Shown: piece after piece, positions 1-9,023 of the stretch
How positions within the stretch are numbered: the first letter of the stretch is position 1
Layout: the number at the start of each line of letters is the position of its first letter
Source of the DNA: Epilithonimonas vandammei
Lineage (GTDB): Bacteria > Bacteroidota > Bacteroidia > Flavobacteriales > Weeksellaceae
Length of the DNA stretch: 64,000 nt
Assembly (NCBI RefSeq): GCF_003860525.1
Contig: NZ_CP034161.1
Location: 2,852,001 to 2,916,000, forward strand
Direction: 5' to 3'
Notes under the pieces: generated by a model
The model's input: only the letters and a program-made list of their open reading frames with translations
What the model was told of the DNA's origin: nothing
Database searches by the model: none
Translations under genes and position numbers: made by a program

Positions 1-1298
1 TATTGCAGAGCAGTAGACATATTACCTCCGCCACCTCTTAGAACCGCCTCAGCATAAATCAAATAAGCATCTGCTAAACGGAACAAAGGGAAATCTGTAT
101 CCACAAAATCACCTCCTGTATCCGAGCCAGCAGCTCCAGATTTTGTTATATTTTTAAATTTGATAAGTGGATAGCCATCTGTAAAAGCCCCTATTGCATT
201 AATCTCCAAACTTTGCCCATCTGTATGAAAAACACCTCTTTTATCTATAGAACCATCTGTAGCAGGAAAAAGATTTACTAGATTTTTAGTACTTCTAAGT
301 CCGCCCCAACCACTATTGATGCCAAAATCAGCGGCAGTCATAGAACCTCCCGTGGAAGCATGAATAATAAACGTTGTTCCACCATAAGTCCTAGTATGTG
401 TGCCATCAAAATTAACAGAGAAAATAACTTCGTTATTTTCCAAATTGTTATCTGCTAAGAAAAGCTCATTATAATTACTTTTAAGAGAATAGCCCGAATT
501 AATTACTTTTTCAGCATAAAGCAATGCATCTTTATATCTATTTTCTCCGGTATAAACTTCTGCATTTAAATATAATTTTGCTAATAACATGTAAACAGCA
601 CCCTTGTCCGCTCTACCGTATTCATTAGTTCTGGGATCTTTTAAGAGTCCTTCAAGGTCTTTTAGCTCAGACTCTACATACTTGAAAAGTTCTTTACGCT
701 CAATTCTTGGAGGAGCCGTTACACCTACATCATTTTTTTCAGTTACGAAAGGGCCGTTACCAAACAGATCAATAGCATGCGAATAACTTAAAGCTCTCAT
801 AAAACGAGCTTCATTTCTAAATAACCTAGCCTCATCAGCGTTTGTTCCTGTGATATTTCTAGAGGATAATTTATCATCTTGAGTTTCTCTGATGAATTCA
901 TTAGCCATAGCAATCTGATAATAGATCCTGTAATAAAGAGCTGTTATGTATTGATTATTGGCAGCCCAATTCATATTATGAATATCTGGAAGCCCCGAAT
1001 CCGACCAAGCAATAATCGCTTCATCAGTTGGTAGCTCTTGCAATTGGAATAATTGTCTCAAATAATTCGAAGTTCCTCCGTCAATACCTCCGATGTCAGC
1101 ATTACCATCACCACCTTCTTGCCCACTCATCGCAAGACCAGCATAGATTTTCCCTAAAACACCTTTATAATTACTAAAATTAGAATATACAGATGCTGAA
1201 GTAACTTCTGTCTCCGGCATACGATCTAAATCTTTCTCACAAGAGGCAAGAAATAATGATGCTGTTATACTTATTGTTAATATATTTTTAAATTTCAT
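1..1298 (-). CDS. SusD/RagB-family outer-membrane nutrient-binding lipoprotein (partial)
   Basis: This gene reads leftward and runs off the left edge of the window, so the C-terminus is missing. About 432 codons are present, starting at ATG 1298. The N-terminus has a lipoprotein signal ending in LFLASCEKD, so the mature protein should be a surface lipoprotein. The body has the SusD pattern: many helical TPR-like segments (for example RLFRNEARFMRALSYSHAID and the AKLYLNAEVYTG region). SusD proteins cap the SusC barrel and bind oligosaccharides or other polymers at the cell surface. It lies 12 bp downstream of the susC-like gene, so the two are probably co-transcribed. The substrate cannot be read from sequence, and no glycoside hydrolase is visible nearby. 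Confidence 0.93.
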   Translation of the reverse strand, partial: MKFKNILTISITASLFLASCEKDLDRMPETEVTSASVYSNFSNYKGVLGKIYAGLAMSGQEGGDGNADIGGIDGGTSNYLRQLFQLQELPTDEAIIAWSDSGLPDIHNMNWAANNQYITALYYRIYYQIAMANEFIRETQDDKLSSRNITGTNADEARLFRNEARFMRALSYSHAIDLFGNGPFVTEKNDVGVTAPPRIERKELFKYVESELKDLEGLLKDPRTNEYGRADKGAVYMLLAKLYLNAEVYTGENRYKDALLYAEKVINSGYSLKSNYNELFLADNNLENNEVIFSVNFDGTHTRTYGGTTFIIHASTGGSMTAADFGINSGWGGLRSTKNLVNLFPATDGSIDKRGVFHTDGQSLEINAIGAFTDGYPLIKFKNITKSGAAGSDTGGDFVDTDFPLFRLADAYLIYAEAVLRGGGGNMSTALQ

Positions 1299-1310
1299 GA
1301 TTTTTTTTAA

Positions 1311-4031
1311 TTAAAATTGAAAGTTTAACCCGATAGAATACACTCTTGGTCTTTGATAAAGGTTATTATCAATACCATTAAATACTTCTGGATCCAATCC
1401 ACTGTAATTAGTGATTAAGAATGCGTTTTGAACAGAACCAAAAACTCTTAATTTAGAATTTTCATTAATAAAGCTTGGAAAATTATATCCTATATTGATA
1501 TTATCCATTCTTAAGAATGACCCATTTTCGACATAATAGTCACTGAAATATTGAGGAGTATCAAACTGAGTATCCAGATAACTCGTATGTATGTTCTGTA
1601 AGTAGTTGTTTGCTTTTATTCCTGATAGGTTACCAAATTGGGAAGCTTGGTTATTATAAACATAATTACCAAAACTCGCTCTCATTGTAAATCCTAAATC
1701 CCAGTTTTTATATGTAAATCTAGATGAAAAACCCAGTAATAGTTCTGGTGCAGGAGATTTATATTGATACAGATCCCCACTATTAATAATCCCATCCCCG
1801 TTACGGTCCACATAGACACCTTCAATCGGTTTACCTTGCTGATTATAAACCTGTTGATAAACATAGAAAGCATTAGGTTGATATCCTTCTGCATGAACTT
1901 GGATCGTACTTCCCGTACCTCCAGAGATTCCACCTGTTAAAACAGAAGTTGATGCAAGGTTGGTAATTTCAGATTTATAATGAGTGGCATTCAAATTAAA
2001 CTCCCATGAGAAGTTTTCATTTTTGATCGCTTCAACTCCCATATTGAATTCGATACCTCTGTTTCTCATATCTCCAACATTGGTCAACAACAAGTTTGTT
2101 AAATTAGCTCCAGCAGGGACAGGCACTACACTCAACAAATCTTTTGTTTCTTTTTCATAAACCTCAATACTACCATTAATTCTATTATTTAAGAATCCAA
2201 AATCAAGTCCCAAGTTCTTAGTAGTAGTAGTTTCCCATTTGATATTTTTATCATAACCCTGTCCTCGTAAAGTATTATAAAAAACATCTCCAATTTGATA
2301 CTGGGCACCACTGTTAGATTGTACATATCTGGCTAAATAAGGGTAATCATTGTTATTAATATCCTGTTGACCAGTTTGTCCCCAACCAACTCTCAATTTT
2401 AAAGTAGAGAATACATTGGTATTTTTAATAAAGTTTTCCTGATCTATTCTCCATGCTAATGCCACAGATGGGAAATATCCTACTCTATTATCTTCACTAA
2501 ATCTTGAAGAAGCATCTCTTCTTACCGAAGCTGTTAAAAGGTACTTTTTATCAAAAGTATAGTTCAATCTGGCAAAGTAAGAAATCAATGTATTTTGGGT
2601 AAAGAAGTCGTTTCCTGTTTGTGGATTCATTGTTCCATTACCATAACTTGTTGGTGCAAAAGGTTCGCTTCGTTGCCAATCTTGATAAGAGTACCCCGCA
2701 GTAATATCCACTAATGAATTGATTGCTGATATATCTTTGGTATAATTTAAATAAAACTCTAATAACTTGTTTTTTTTCTCTTGAGTATATCTTCTGTAAG
2801 AGCCTTTTCTATAGTACTCTGTTGCTGCTGTTGGTAAAACCGTAGTATTCCCGTTAGAATCAGAATAATCGTAGCCTAAATTAAGATTTGCTCTTAACTC
2901 AGGCAGGAAATGCATTTTATAATCAAACTGGATATTACCCAAAACTCGGCTAACATACGAAAGATCATAGCGCTGATTAAGCATAGATAAAGGGTTTTTT
3001 GTTCCATTCGTATTTGGTGTACCAGTAGAATCCAACCATTCAAAATATCCACCATAGTTCTCAAAACCCGGTGCAAAAACAGATTGTGTTGGATCAAACA
3101 CTACAGCAGCACCTACAGCTCCATCATCCTTGAAACGGTTTTCAACATATGTACCTTTCAAATTGAAATTAATATCCAAGTGATTATCAAAAAATTTAGG
3201 ATTCAAATTTAATGAAGCAGTTGACCTTTCAATATTATTAGTTTTAATAATACCATCTTGATTAAGATAACCTAAGGATAATCTATATGGCAACCCTTTC
3301 ACTCCTCCAGATAGAGAAAGTGTGTTATCGAACCCAACCGCAGTTTGGTAGATTTCTTTTTGCCAATTAGTATTAGATTTTCCTAAAAGAAGTTTGTAAT
3401 TATTAGCAGCCTTAGAATTGACTACATCCCTGAACTGATCAGCCGATAACATCTCCACAGTCCCCATCTTATCATAAACAGAAGTAGTGGTGGTATAAGT
3501 CGCTTTTAATTTACCCGTTTTCCCTCTTTTCGTAGTGATAATAATAACTCCATTAGATGCTCTTGACCCATAGATAGCAGTAGCAGAAGCATCCTTCAAG
3601 ATATTAAACGACTCAATATCATTGGGGTTTATCAATGCCAATGGATTAGAAGCTCCACTAATACCATTATTATCCAAAGGCACACCATCAATAACGATCA
3701 ATGGATCATTACTAGCATTAAGGGAAGCTCCTCCTCTAATTCTAATAGTTGAACCAGCACCAGGCGCTCCACTGTTTGTAGTAATTTGTATACCCGAAGC
3801 TTTCCCTTGTATCAGTTGTTCTGGCGAATTAACACTCCCTTCGTTAAAGTCCTTTGCTGAAATAGCAGTAATAGAACCAGTAAGGTCTGTTTTTTTCTTA
3901 GCACCATAACCAATCAGCACAACCTGTTCGATCTCAGTTTCTTTTTTCACCGAATCATTTTGTTGTGCATGTAGCATTGATCCGAGCAATAGAAAAGCTG
4001 GAGCAATTTTTAATACATTATAGTTTCTCAC
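1311..4031 (-). CDS. SusC/RagA-family TonB-dependent outer-membrane transporter
   Basis: A 906-aa protein with a signal peptide (residues 1-22, ending LHAQ), then a TonB-box-like stretch (EIEQVVLIGYG, about 34-44), the plug domain (TDLTGSITAI, IRIRGGASLNASNDPLIVID, SNGVIIITTKRG), and a long beta-barrel ending in an aromatic terminus (IGLNFQF). SusC proteins import bound substrates across the outer membrane using TonB energy, together with the SusD lid encoded just downstream. The N-terminal carboxypeptidase-regulatory-like beta-sandwich found in many SusC proteins is absent: the TonB box follows the signal peptide almost directly. The 680-bp AT-rich region upstream should hold the promoter, but no convincing box was found. 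Confidence 0.95.
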   Translation of the reverse strand: MRNYNVLKIAPAFLLLGSMLHAQQNDSVKKETEIEQVVLIGYGAKKKTDLTGSITAISAKDFNEGSVNSPEQLIQGKASGIQITTNSGAPGAGSTIRIRGGASLNASNDPLIVIDGVPLDNNGISGASNPLALINPNDIESFNILKDASATAIYGSRASNGVIIITTKRGKTGKLKATYTTTTSVYDKMGTVEMLSADQFRDVVNSKAANNYKLLLGKSNTNWQKEIYQTAVGFDNTLSLSGGVKGLPYRLSLGYLNQDGIIKTNNIERSTASLNLNPKFFDNHLDINFNLKGTYVENRFKDDGAVGAAVVFDPTQSVFAPGFENYGGYFEWLDSTGTPNTNGTKNPLSMLNQRYDLSYVSRVLGNIQFDYKMHFLPELRANLNLGYDYSDSNGNTTVLPTAATEYYRKGSYRRYTQEKKNKLLEFYLNYTKDISAINSLVDITAGYSYQDWQRSEPFAPTSYGNGTMNPQTGNDFFTQNTLISYFARLNYTFDKKYLLTASVRRDASSRFSEDNRVGYFPSVALAWRIDQENFIKNTNVFSTLKLRVGWGQTGQQDINNNDYPYLARYVQSNSGAQYQIGDVFYNTLRGQGYDKNIKWETTTTKNLGLDFGFLNNRINGSIEVYEKETKDLLSVVPVPAGANLTNLLLTNVGDMRNRGIEFNMGVEAIKNENFSWEFNLNATHYKSEITNLASTSVLTGGISGGTGSTIQVHAEGYQPNAFYVYQQVYNQQGKPIEGVYVDRNGDGIINSGDLYQYKSPAPELLLGFSSRFTYKNWDLGFTMRASFGNYVYNNQASQFGNLSGIKANNYLQNIHTSYLDTQFDTPQYFSDYYVENGSFLRMDNINIGYNFPSFINENSKLRVFGSVQNAFLITNYSGLDPEVFNGIDNNLYQRPRVYSIGLNFQF

Positions 4032-4711
4032 AAAAAATAAATTTTTAAGGTTTATATTATTTTCTTATTTGTCTCTAAATTACACTTAATCTAGTTTTGC
4101 AATTTATAAAAAAAACAACATTGTGTTAAAATATTTTTAAAATTAGGGAATTTAGTACACCATTTTAATTAAAAAAACACTATAACTAAATTTAAACCTC
4201 TAAAAATCAAATATTTAAACCAATGTTAATTTTTTTAACAAATAATAATATTTAGTAATTTTTTCGGGTTTTAAGCTTGTTTTTCTTCTTCTAAATTAAC
4301 CAATATTAATCCTATATTAATCAAAAATGAAACAAATTATAATTTTTGAAATTTTTCCAATTGCTAAAAACCTCAATAAATTCGTGACTTTAACAAAACT
4401 TAAAAAATTAACACAAATAGAGTTTTAAATTAAATTAATCAACTAAAAACTATTAAAACATTAAATTAAAACAAATCTTTTACAAAAGAACAATGGAAGA
4501 AAAAAGAATCTAAAACGCATCAACAAAAACAAGAAAAATTATCATTTCCAATAATTTGATTTAGCAATTACAACTATAAGTTAAATGCTCTTTTTATAAT
4601 CTCATTAAACTAAAAACTTAATTGTTCTTGATCCATTTTAATATTGTTTTTACTTATCTGATTTTTAAAATGAAAAATCGTAATTTTGCATCTCAAATTT
4701 TTAATTAAAAA
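4032..4711. other. AT-rich intergenic region between susC and metG
   Basis: This 680-bp stretch separates two divergent genes and is extremely AT-rich with many A and T runs. I see no credible ORF, RNA gene or hairpin. The only recognisable element is the metG-proximal promoter box listed separately. It must also carry the susC promoter. Confidence 0.6.
4681..4688 (+). promoter_or_regulatory. Bacteroidetes-type -7 box for metG
   Basis: TAATTTTG matches the TAnnTTTG -7 consensus of Bacteroidetes sigma-A promoters and lies 23 bp before the metG ATG. No clear -33 TTG sits at the usual spacing. Confidence 0.5.
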
Positions 4712-6745
4712 ATGTCAAACAAAAAAATGATTACCGCCGCTTTGCCTTATGCAAATGGACCGGTTCATATAGGACATTTGGCGGGTGTTTATATTCCTGC
4801 GGATGTTTATGCTAGATTTCAAAGAAGATCAGGAAAAGATGTGGCGTTTATCTGCGGAAGCGATGAGCACGGGATTCCTATTACGATAAGAGCTAAAAAA
4901 GAAGGCGTTACTCCGCAAGATATTGTTGATAAATACCACGAAATCATCAAAAAATCATTCTCAGATTTGGGGATTTCTTTTGATGAGTATTCTAGAACAA
5001 CATCAGCGAATCACCGTGAAACAAGTCAGGATTTCTTCAAAGTTCTTTATGAAAAAGGGAAATTCACGGAAGAAATGTCTGAGCAGTATTTTGATGAGCA
5101 AGCAGGAGAATTCCTTGCGGACAGATATATAGTTGGAACTTGCCCAAATTGTGGCAACGAAAATGCTTACGGTGACCAGTGTGAAAAATGTGGTTCTACC
5201 CTTTCCCCATCAGAATTGATTAATCCAAAATCAATGTTGAGCGGAAATGTTCCGATTTTAAAAGAAACAAAAAACTGGTATTTACCATTAAATGAATATG
5301 AAGATTTCTTAAACGAATGGATTATCGAAGGTCATAAAGACGACTGGAAAACCAACGTTTACGGACAAGTAAAATCTTGGTTGAATGATGGTTTGAAGCC
5401 TCGTGCAATGACAAGAGATTTGAATTGGGGCGTTCCAGTTCCACTTCCGAATGCTGAAGGAAAAGTACTTTATGTTTGGTTTGATGCGCCGATTGGTTAT
5501 ATTTCTTTCACGAAAGAATGGGCAGCAAAGAACGGAAAAGACTGGAAAGATTATTGGCAAAACGAAAATTCTGATTTGATTCATTTCATTGGAAAGGATA
5601 ATATCGTTTTCCACTGTATTATTTTCCCAAGTATGATGAAGGCTCACGGCGATTATGTGATGCCGAAAAATGTTCCTGCTTTCGAATTCCTTAATCTTGA
5701 AAATGAAAAAATCTCCACTTCAAGAAACTGGGCAGTTTGGGCGCACGAATATGTGGAAGATTTCCCGGGTCAGCAGGATGTTTTGAGATACGCATTGCTT
5801 TCATCTGCTCCGGAAACTAAGGATAATAACTTTACGTGGAAAGATTTTCAGACCAAAAACAATTCTGAATTGGTTGGGATTTTCGGAAATTTCATCAACA
5901 GAGTGGCAGTTTTGATTCACAAATATTACAACGGAATTGTCCCTGAAGGAAATAACAATGCTGAGGAATTGAACGAAATCAAAAAAGCGGCAAAAGAAAT
6001 CGGAACTTTCCTAGATAATTTTGAATTCAGAAATGCGTTGTCAGCGTTGATGAATTTGGCAAGATTCGGGAATCAATATCTACAGACAGAAGAACCTTGG
6101 AAAACAATTAAAGATAATCCTGAAAAAGCAGCACATTCTTTATTTGTAGGCGCTCAGATTGCAGTTGCTTTGGCTCAGTTGTGTGAACCGTTTATGCCTT
6201 TCAGTTCTGAGAAATTATTGAAAATGTTCAACGTTCAAAAATCGAATTGGAATGATGTTGAAAATAAATCTGTTTTAATTGAAACAGGTCATAAAATCAA
6301 TGAAGCTTCTCTTCTATTCTCAAAAATCGAAGACGATGTTATCGAAGCTCAAATCCAGAAATTAGAAGACACCAAACAAAACAATAAAAAAACCAATCCT
6401 AACGCCAATCCTATGAAAGACGAAATTCAATTCGATGATTTTTCTAAAATCGACCTTAGAACTGCTACCATTCTTGAAGCTGAAAAAGTAGAGAAAGCAG
6501 ACAAATTATTGAAGTTCAAAGTGGATACTGGTGTTGATATTAGAACGGTTGTTTCCGGTGTTGCAGAAAGCTTTTCTCCGGAAGAATTGATTGGAAAGCA
6601 AGTAATGATTTTATTAAATCTTGCGCCAAGAAAAATCCGCGGAATCGAGTCTCAAGGAATGTTTTTATTGACAACAAAACCAGACGGAAAATTATCTTTC
6701 GTAACACCTGATGAAACCGTTGAGAATGGGATTGAGATTGGGTAA
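4712..6745 (+). CDS. metG: Methionyl-tRNA synthetase
   Basis: A 677-aa class I aminoacyl-tRNA synthetase that charges tRNA-Met. The HIGH-type motif is in YANGPVHIGHLAG (about residues 13-25). A zinc knuckle has two CxxC pairs (CPNCGN and CEKCGS, about 144-162). The KMSKS loop appears as KISTS (about 332-336). The anticodon-binding helical domain follows. A C-terminal Trbp111-like OB-fold, beginning near FDDFSKIDLRTATI, is typical of the dimeric long form of MetG. Length and domain order are normal for the family. It is flanked by a strong bidirectional terminator downstream. Confidence 0.98.
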   Translation: MSNKKMITAALPYANGPVHIGHLAGVYIPADVYARFQRRSGKDVAFICGSDEHGIPITIRAKKEGVTPQDIVDKYHEIIKKSFSDLGISFDEYSRTTSANHRETSQDFFKVLYEKGKFTEEMSEQYFDEQAGEFLADRYIVGTCPNCGNENAYGDQCEKCGSTLSPSELINPKSMLSGNVPILKETKNWYLPLNEYEDFLNEWIIEGHKDDWKTNVYGQVKSWLNDGLKPRAMTRDLNWGVPVPLPNAEGKVLYVWFDAPIGYISFTKEWAAKNGKDWKDYWQNENSDLIHFIGKDNIVFHCIIFPSMMKAHGDYVMPKNVPAFEFLNLENEKISTSRNWAVWAHEYVEDFPGQQDVLRYALLSSAPETKDNNFTWKDFQTKNNSELVGIFGNFINRVAVLIHKYYNGIVPEGNNNAEELNEIKKAAKEIGTFLDNFEFRNALSALMNLARFGNQYLQTEEPWKTIKDNPEKAAHSLFVGAQIAVALAQLCEPFMPFSSEKLLKMFNVQKSNWNDVENKSVLIETGHKINEASLLFSKIEDDVIEAQIQKLEDTKQNNKKTNPNANPMKDEIQFDDFSKIDLRTATILEAEKVEKADKLLKFKVDTGVDIRTVVSGVAESFSPEELIGKQVMILLNLAPRKIRGIESQGMFLLTTKPDGKLSFVTPDETVENGIEIG

Positions 6746-6765
6746 TATTAAAAATTACATAAACA

Positions 6766-6800
6766 AAAAGAGGCTGTCTCAAAAGGATAGCCTCTTTTTT
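6766..6800. terminator. Bidirectional hairpin terminator between metG and methyltransferase
   Basis: Arms AGAGGCTGTC (6770-6779) and GATAGCCTCT (6786-6795) pair with one G-T wobble and have an A run before and a T run after. It can therefore stop both convergent genes. It touches the stop codon of the minus-strand gene. Confidence 0.88.
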
Positions 6801-7503
6801 ATTTCTTAGTCAGTTTCGCCAGATAAGAATCTTCTTCCTGCAGAACTTTTTCAATTTTAAAACCATTATTTTCTGCAGCATTTTTCAACGTATTGAAATC
6901 TAGATACAGCCATTTTATCGGCTCTTCCGACTCGCCTTTGTAATGAACAATATAATCCAGCTCGCCATAATAACCATCTGCTGGGATATAAAAGCCACCG
7001 TCCTCATCTTCGTCAAACATATAGAGAATATCCGTACTGTCAATCAAAATTTGGCCTTTAGAACTCAATAAAGAATGAAGTTTTTTAAGATAAACATCAA
7101 TGACATTCAAACTTTGAAAAATTCCTGTTCCGTTCATCAATAAAAGAATCGTATCGAAATTACCTTCTGAAAAATGCAGCATATTTTCAGCGAACGCATT
7201 CTTGATTCCTCTAAGTTTACAAACTTCAATCGATTTTGGCGAAATATCCAATGCCGTAACTTCAAGTTTTTTTTCATTCTGAAGATAAAGAGAATGCGAA
7301 CCCGCTCCTGCTCCAATATCCAAAACTTTTCCGATGGCCAGTTTCAAAGCTTTTTGTTCGATTTTATTCATCTCATCAAAATCTCGGAAAAGATAATCCA
7401 CAGGAAGTTCATCCAGTTCAGAAATTGAAGTTTCGGTTTGTAAATCTTCAGGATTATCGTTGTGATAATAATCCCAGATTGCGCGTCCCATTAGGTCTTT
7501 CAT
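6799..7503 (-). CDS. Class I SAM-dependent methyltransferase
   Basis: A 234-aa protein with a Rossmann methyltransferase core. Motif I is VLDIGAGAGSHSLYL (about residues 57-71), followed by the acidic motif II end ALDIS and a motif IV-like TILLLMNGTG. The N-terminal part has no recognised extra domain. The substrate cannot be assigned. It is transcribed alone, with its own promoter box 17 bp upstream (7520-7527) and the metG terminator at its end. Confidence 0.85.
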   Translation of the reverse strand: MKDLMGRAIWDYYHNDNPEDLQTETSISELDELPVDYLFRDFDEMNKIEQKALKLAIGKVLDIGAGAGSHSLYLQNEKKLEVTALDISPKSIEVCKLRGIKNAFAENMLHFSEGNFDTILLLMNGTGIFQSLNVIDVYLKKLHSLLSSKGQILIDSTDILYMFDEDEDGGFYIPADGYYGELDYIVHYKGESEEPIKWLYLDFNTLKNAAENNGFKIEKVLQEEDSYLAKLTKK

Positions 7504-7519
7504 AGCGGTAAATCTTTTG

Positions 7520-7527
7520 CAAAGATA
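7520..7527 (-). promoter_or_regulatory. -7 promoter box of the methyltransferase gene
   Basis: On the minus strand this reads TATCTTTG, a full match to TAnnTTTG, 17 bp upstream of the ATG at 7503. A -33 TTG is not evident. Confidence 0.6.
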
Positions 7528-7552
7528 GAATTTTAGTTTCGTAGTTTTAAGT

Positions 7553-7702
7553 TAAACACAAAGGCACAAAATATTTTTTTTCGATTCGTTTTTAAGGCAC
7601 AAAGATATTTTCACAACAATATTTCATCTTTCTTAAAGTTGAAAACTTTTGTGCCTTAAAAGAATTATTGATTAAAATTAAAGCCTTGTGTCTTTGTGTT
7701 TA
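7553..7702. repeat. Intergenic element with nested inverted repeats (element A)
   Basis: Outer arms at 7553-7569 and 7686-7702 pair at 16 of 17 positions. Inner arms at 7591-7603 (TTTAAGGCACAAA) and 7648-7660 pair perfectly. The arms share the CACAAAGGCAC/GTGTCTTTGTG theme and the same single mismatch with the element at 28546-28653. This suggests a dispersed intergenic repeat family rather than a simple terminator. It fills most of the 297-bp gap between two divergent genes. Confidence 0.7.
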
Positions 7703-7800
7703 ATGTATAAGTTTATCATTGTCATTACTTTTTTCTATTTTCTTACGGTTCAGATTTTGCTAATAATGCCTAAATTGTATCTCAAATTTGAAATCAATCT

Positions 7801-8943
7801 ATGACAGATAAAAATAAAAACTTCCAGACGGGATTTACTTTCAGTAAGCATATTCCGGAAGAGGTTTCGCATTTTGACAGGGTATTTGGCATTTTCAAAG
7901 ACTTGCTCATCCACACTTCGGGAGATTTGGACGAGGCTTTTGATTGGTTGGATATGCTGGATAAAGAGTACGATATTTTCAATGAAAAATATGGTTTGGA
8001 CGACTTTATCGAAGACCTTAAAAAACGAGGTTACATCAAGGAAGAAATCAAACCTGAAGATGGTAATACAGGTTCTGGAGAAGGCAGAAATATCCTGACA
8101 GCCAAATTGGAAGCCACTTTGCGAGATTATGCATTGGACCAAATCTTTGGAAAGTTGAGAAAAAGCGGTGTTGGAAATCACAGAACCAACAAAAGCGGTG
8201 TCGGCGACGAAAAAGATGGCGAAACCCGAAATTTCCAATTTGGCGATGACCTCGCATTGGTCAATCTAACGGAAAGCATTAAGAATGCACAAATCAACAA
8301 CGGAATTTCGGATTTGAGGTTAACGGAAAACGACCTCATCGTAGAAGAAACCAAACATAAAGCGCAGATGAGCACGGTTTTGATGATTGACATCAGCCAC
8401 TCGATGATTTTGTATGGCGAAGACCGAATCACGCCTGCCAAAAAAGTAGCGATGGCTTTGGTGGAACTCATCAAAAGAAAATATCCGAAAGATTCCATTG
8501 ATATTATTGTTTTTGGGAACGATGCGTGGCCAATTCAGATTAAAGATTTGCCTTATCTACAAGTCGGACCTTATCATACTAATACGGTTGCAGGATTAGA
8601 ATTAGCAATGGATATTCTCCGAAGAAAAAGAAACACCAACAAACAAATCTTTATGATTACGGACGGAAAACCAAGTTGTCTGAAACTCCCAACCGGCGAA
8701 TATTATATGAACAGCGTGGGTCTGGATGAAAAAATCGTCTCCGAATGTCTCAACAGAGCGGCACAAGCCAGAAAACTGAAAATCCCAATCACCACTTTTA
8801 TGATTGCGCAAGATCCATATTTGAGACAATTTGTGAAAGCTTTCACCGCTCAAAACAAAGGAAAAGCTTTCTTAACAGGACTTTCAGGTTTGGGACAAAT
8901 GATATTTGAAGATTACGAAAAAAATAGAATTAAAAGGATTTAA
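7801..8943 (+). CDS. VWA-domain protein, partner of the downstream MoxR-like AAA+ ATPase
   Basis: A 380-aa protein with an N-terminal helical/charged region (1-185) and a C-terminal von Willebrand factor A domain. The MIDAS metal site is visible as DISHS (D197, S199, S201), with later conserved TDGKPS. It has no signal peptide, so it is cytoplasmic. The gene is followed 80 bp downstream by an AAA+ ATPase, and this MoxR-VWA pairing is common: the ATPase and VWA protein act together as a metal-chelatase-like or chaperone complex. The client is unknown. The glycine/charge-rich linker (about 86-145) contains a short repeat, KSGVGNHRTN/KSGVGDEKDG. Confidence 0.88.
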   Translation: MTDKNKNFQTGFTFSKHIPEEVSHFDRVFGIFKDLLIHTSGDLDEAFDWLDMLDKEYDIFNEKYGLDDFIEDLKKRGYIKEEIKPEDGNTGSGEGRNILTAKLEATLRDYALDQIFGKLRKSGVGNHRTNKSGVGDEKDGETRNFQFGDDLALVNLTESIKNAQINNGISDLRLTENDLIVEETKHKAQMSTVLMIDISHSMILYGEDRITPAKKVAMALVELIKRKYPKDSIDIIVFGNDAWPIQIKDLPYLQVGPYHTNTVAGLELAMDILRRKRNTNKQIFMITDGKPSCLKLPTGEYYMNSVGLDEKIVSECLNRAAQARKLKIPITTFMIAQDPYLRQFVKAFTAQNKGKAFLTGLSGLGQMIFEDYEKNRIKRI

Positions 8944-8950
8944 AATAAAG

Positions 8951-9004
8951 CGGGAAGCTGGATGTCAGAAGTTAGAAGACTTCCAGCATCCATCTTCCAG
9001 CATC
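8951..9004. repeat. Small repeat of GAAGCTGGATG / CTTCCAGCATC units
   Basis: In the gap between the VWA and AAA+ genes, CTTCCAGCATC occurs twice (8980-8990 and 8994-9004). A near-inverse copy, GGAAGCTGGATG, is at 8953-8964. They could fold into a weak hairpin. Short repeats of this kind are often scattered in intergenic DNA; no function is assigned. Confidence 0.5.
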
Positions 9005-9023
9005 ATACAAATTAATATTAAAA

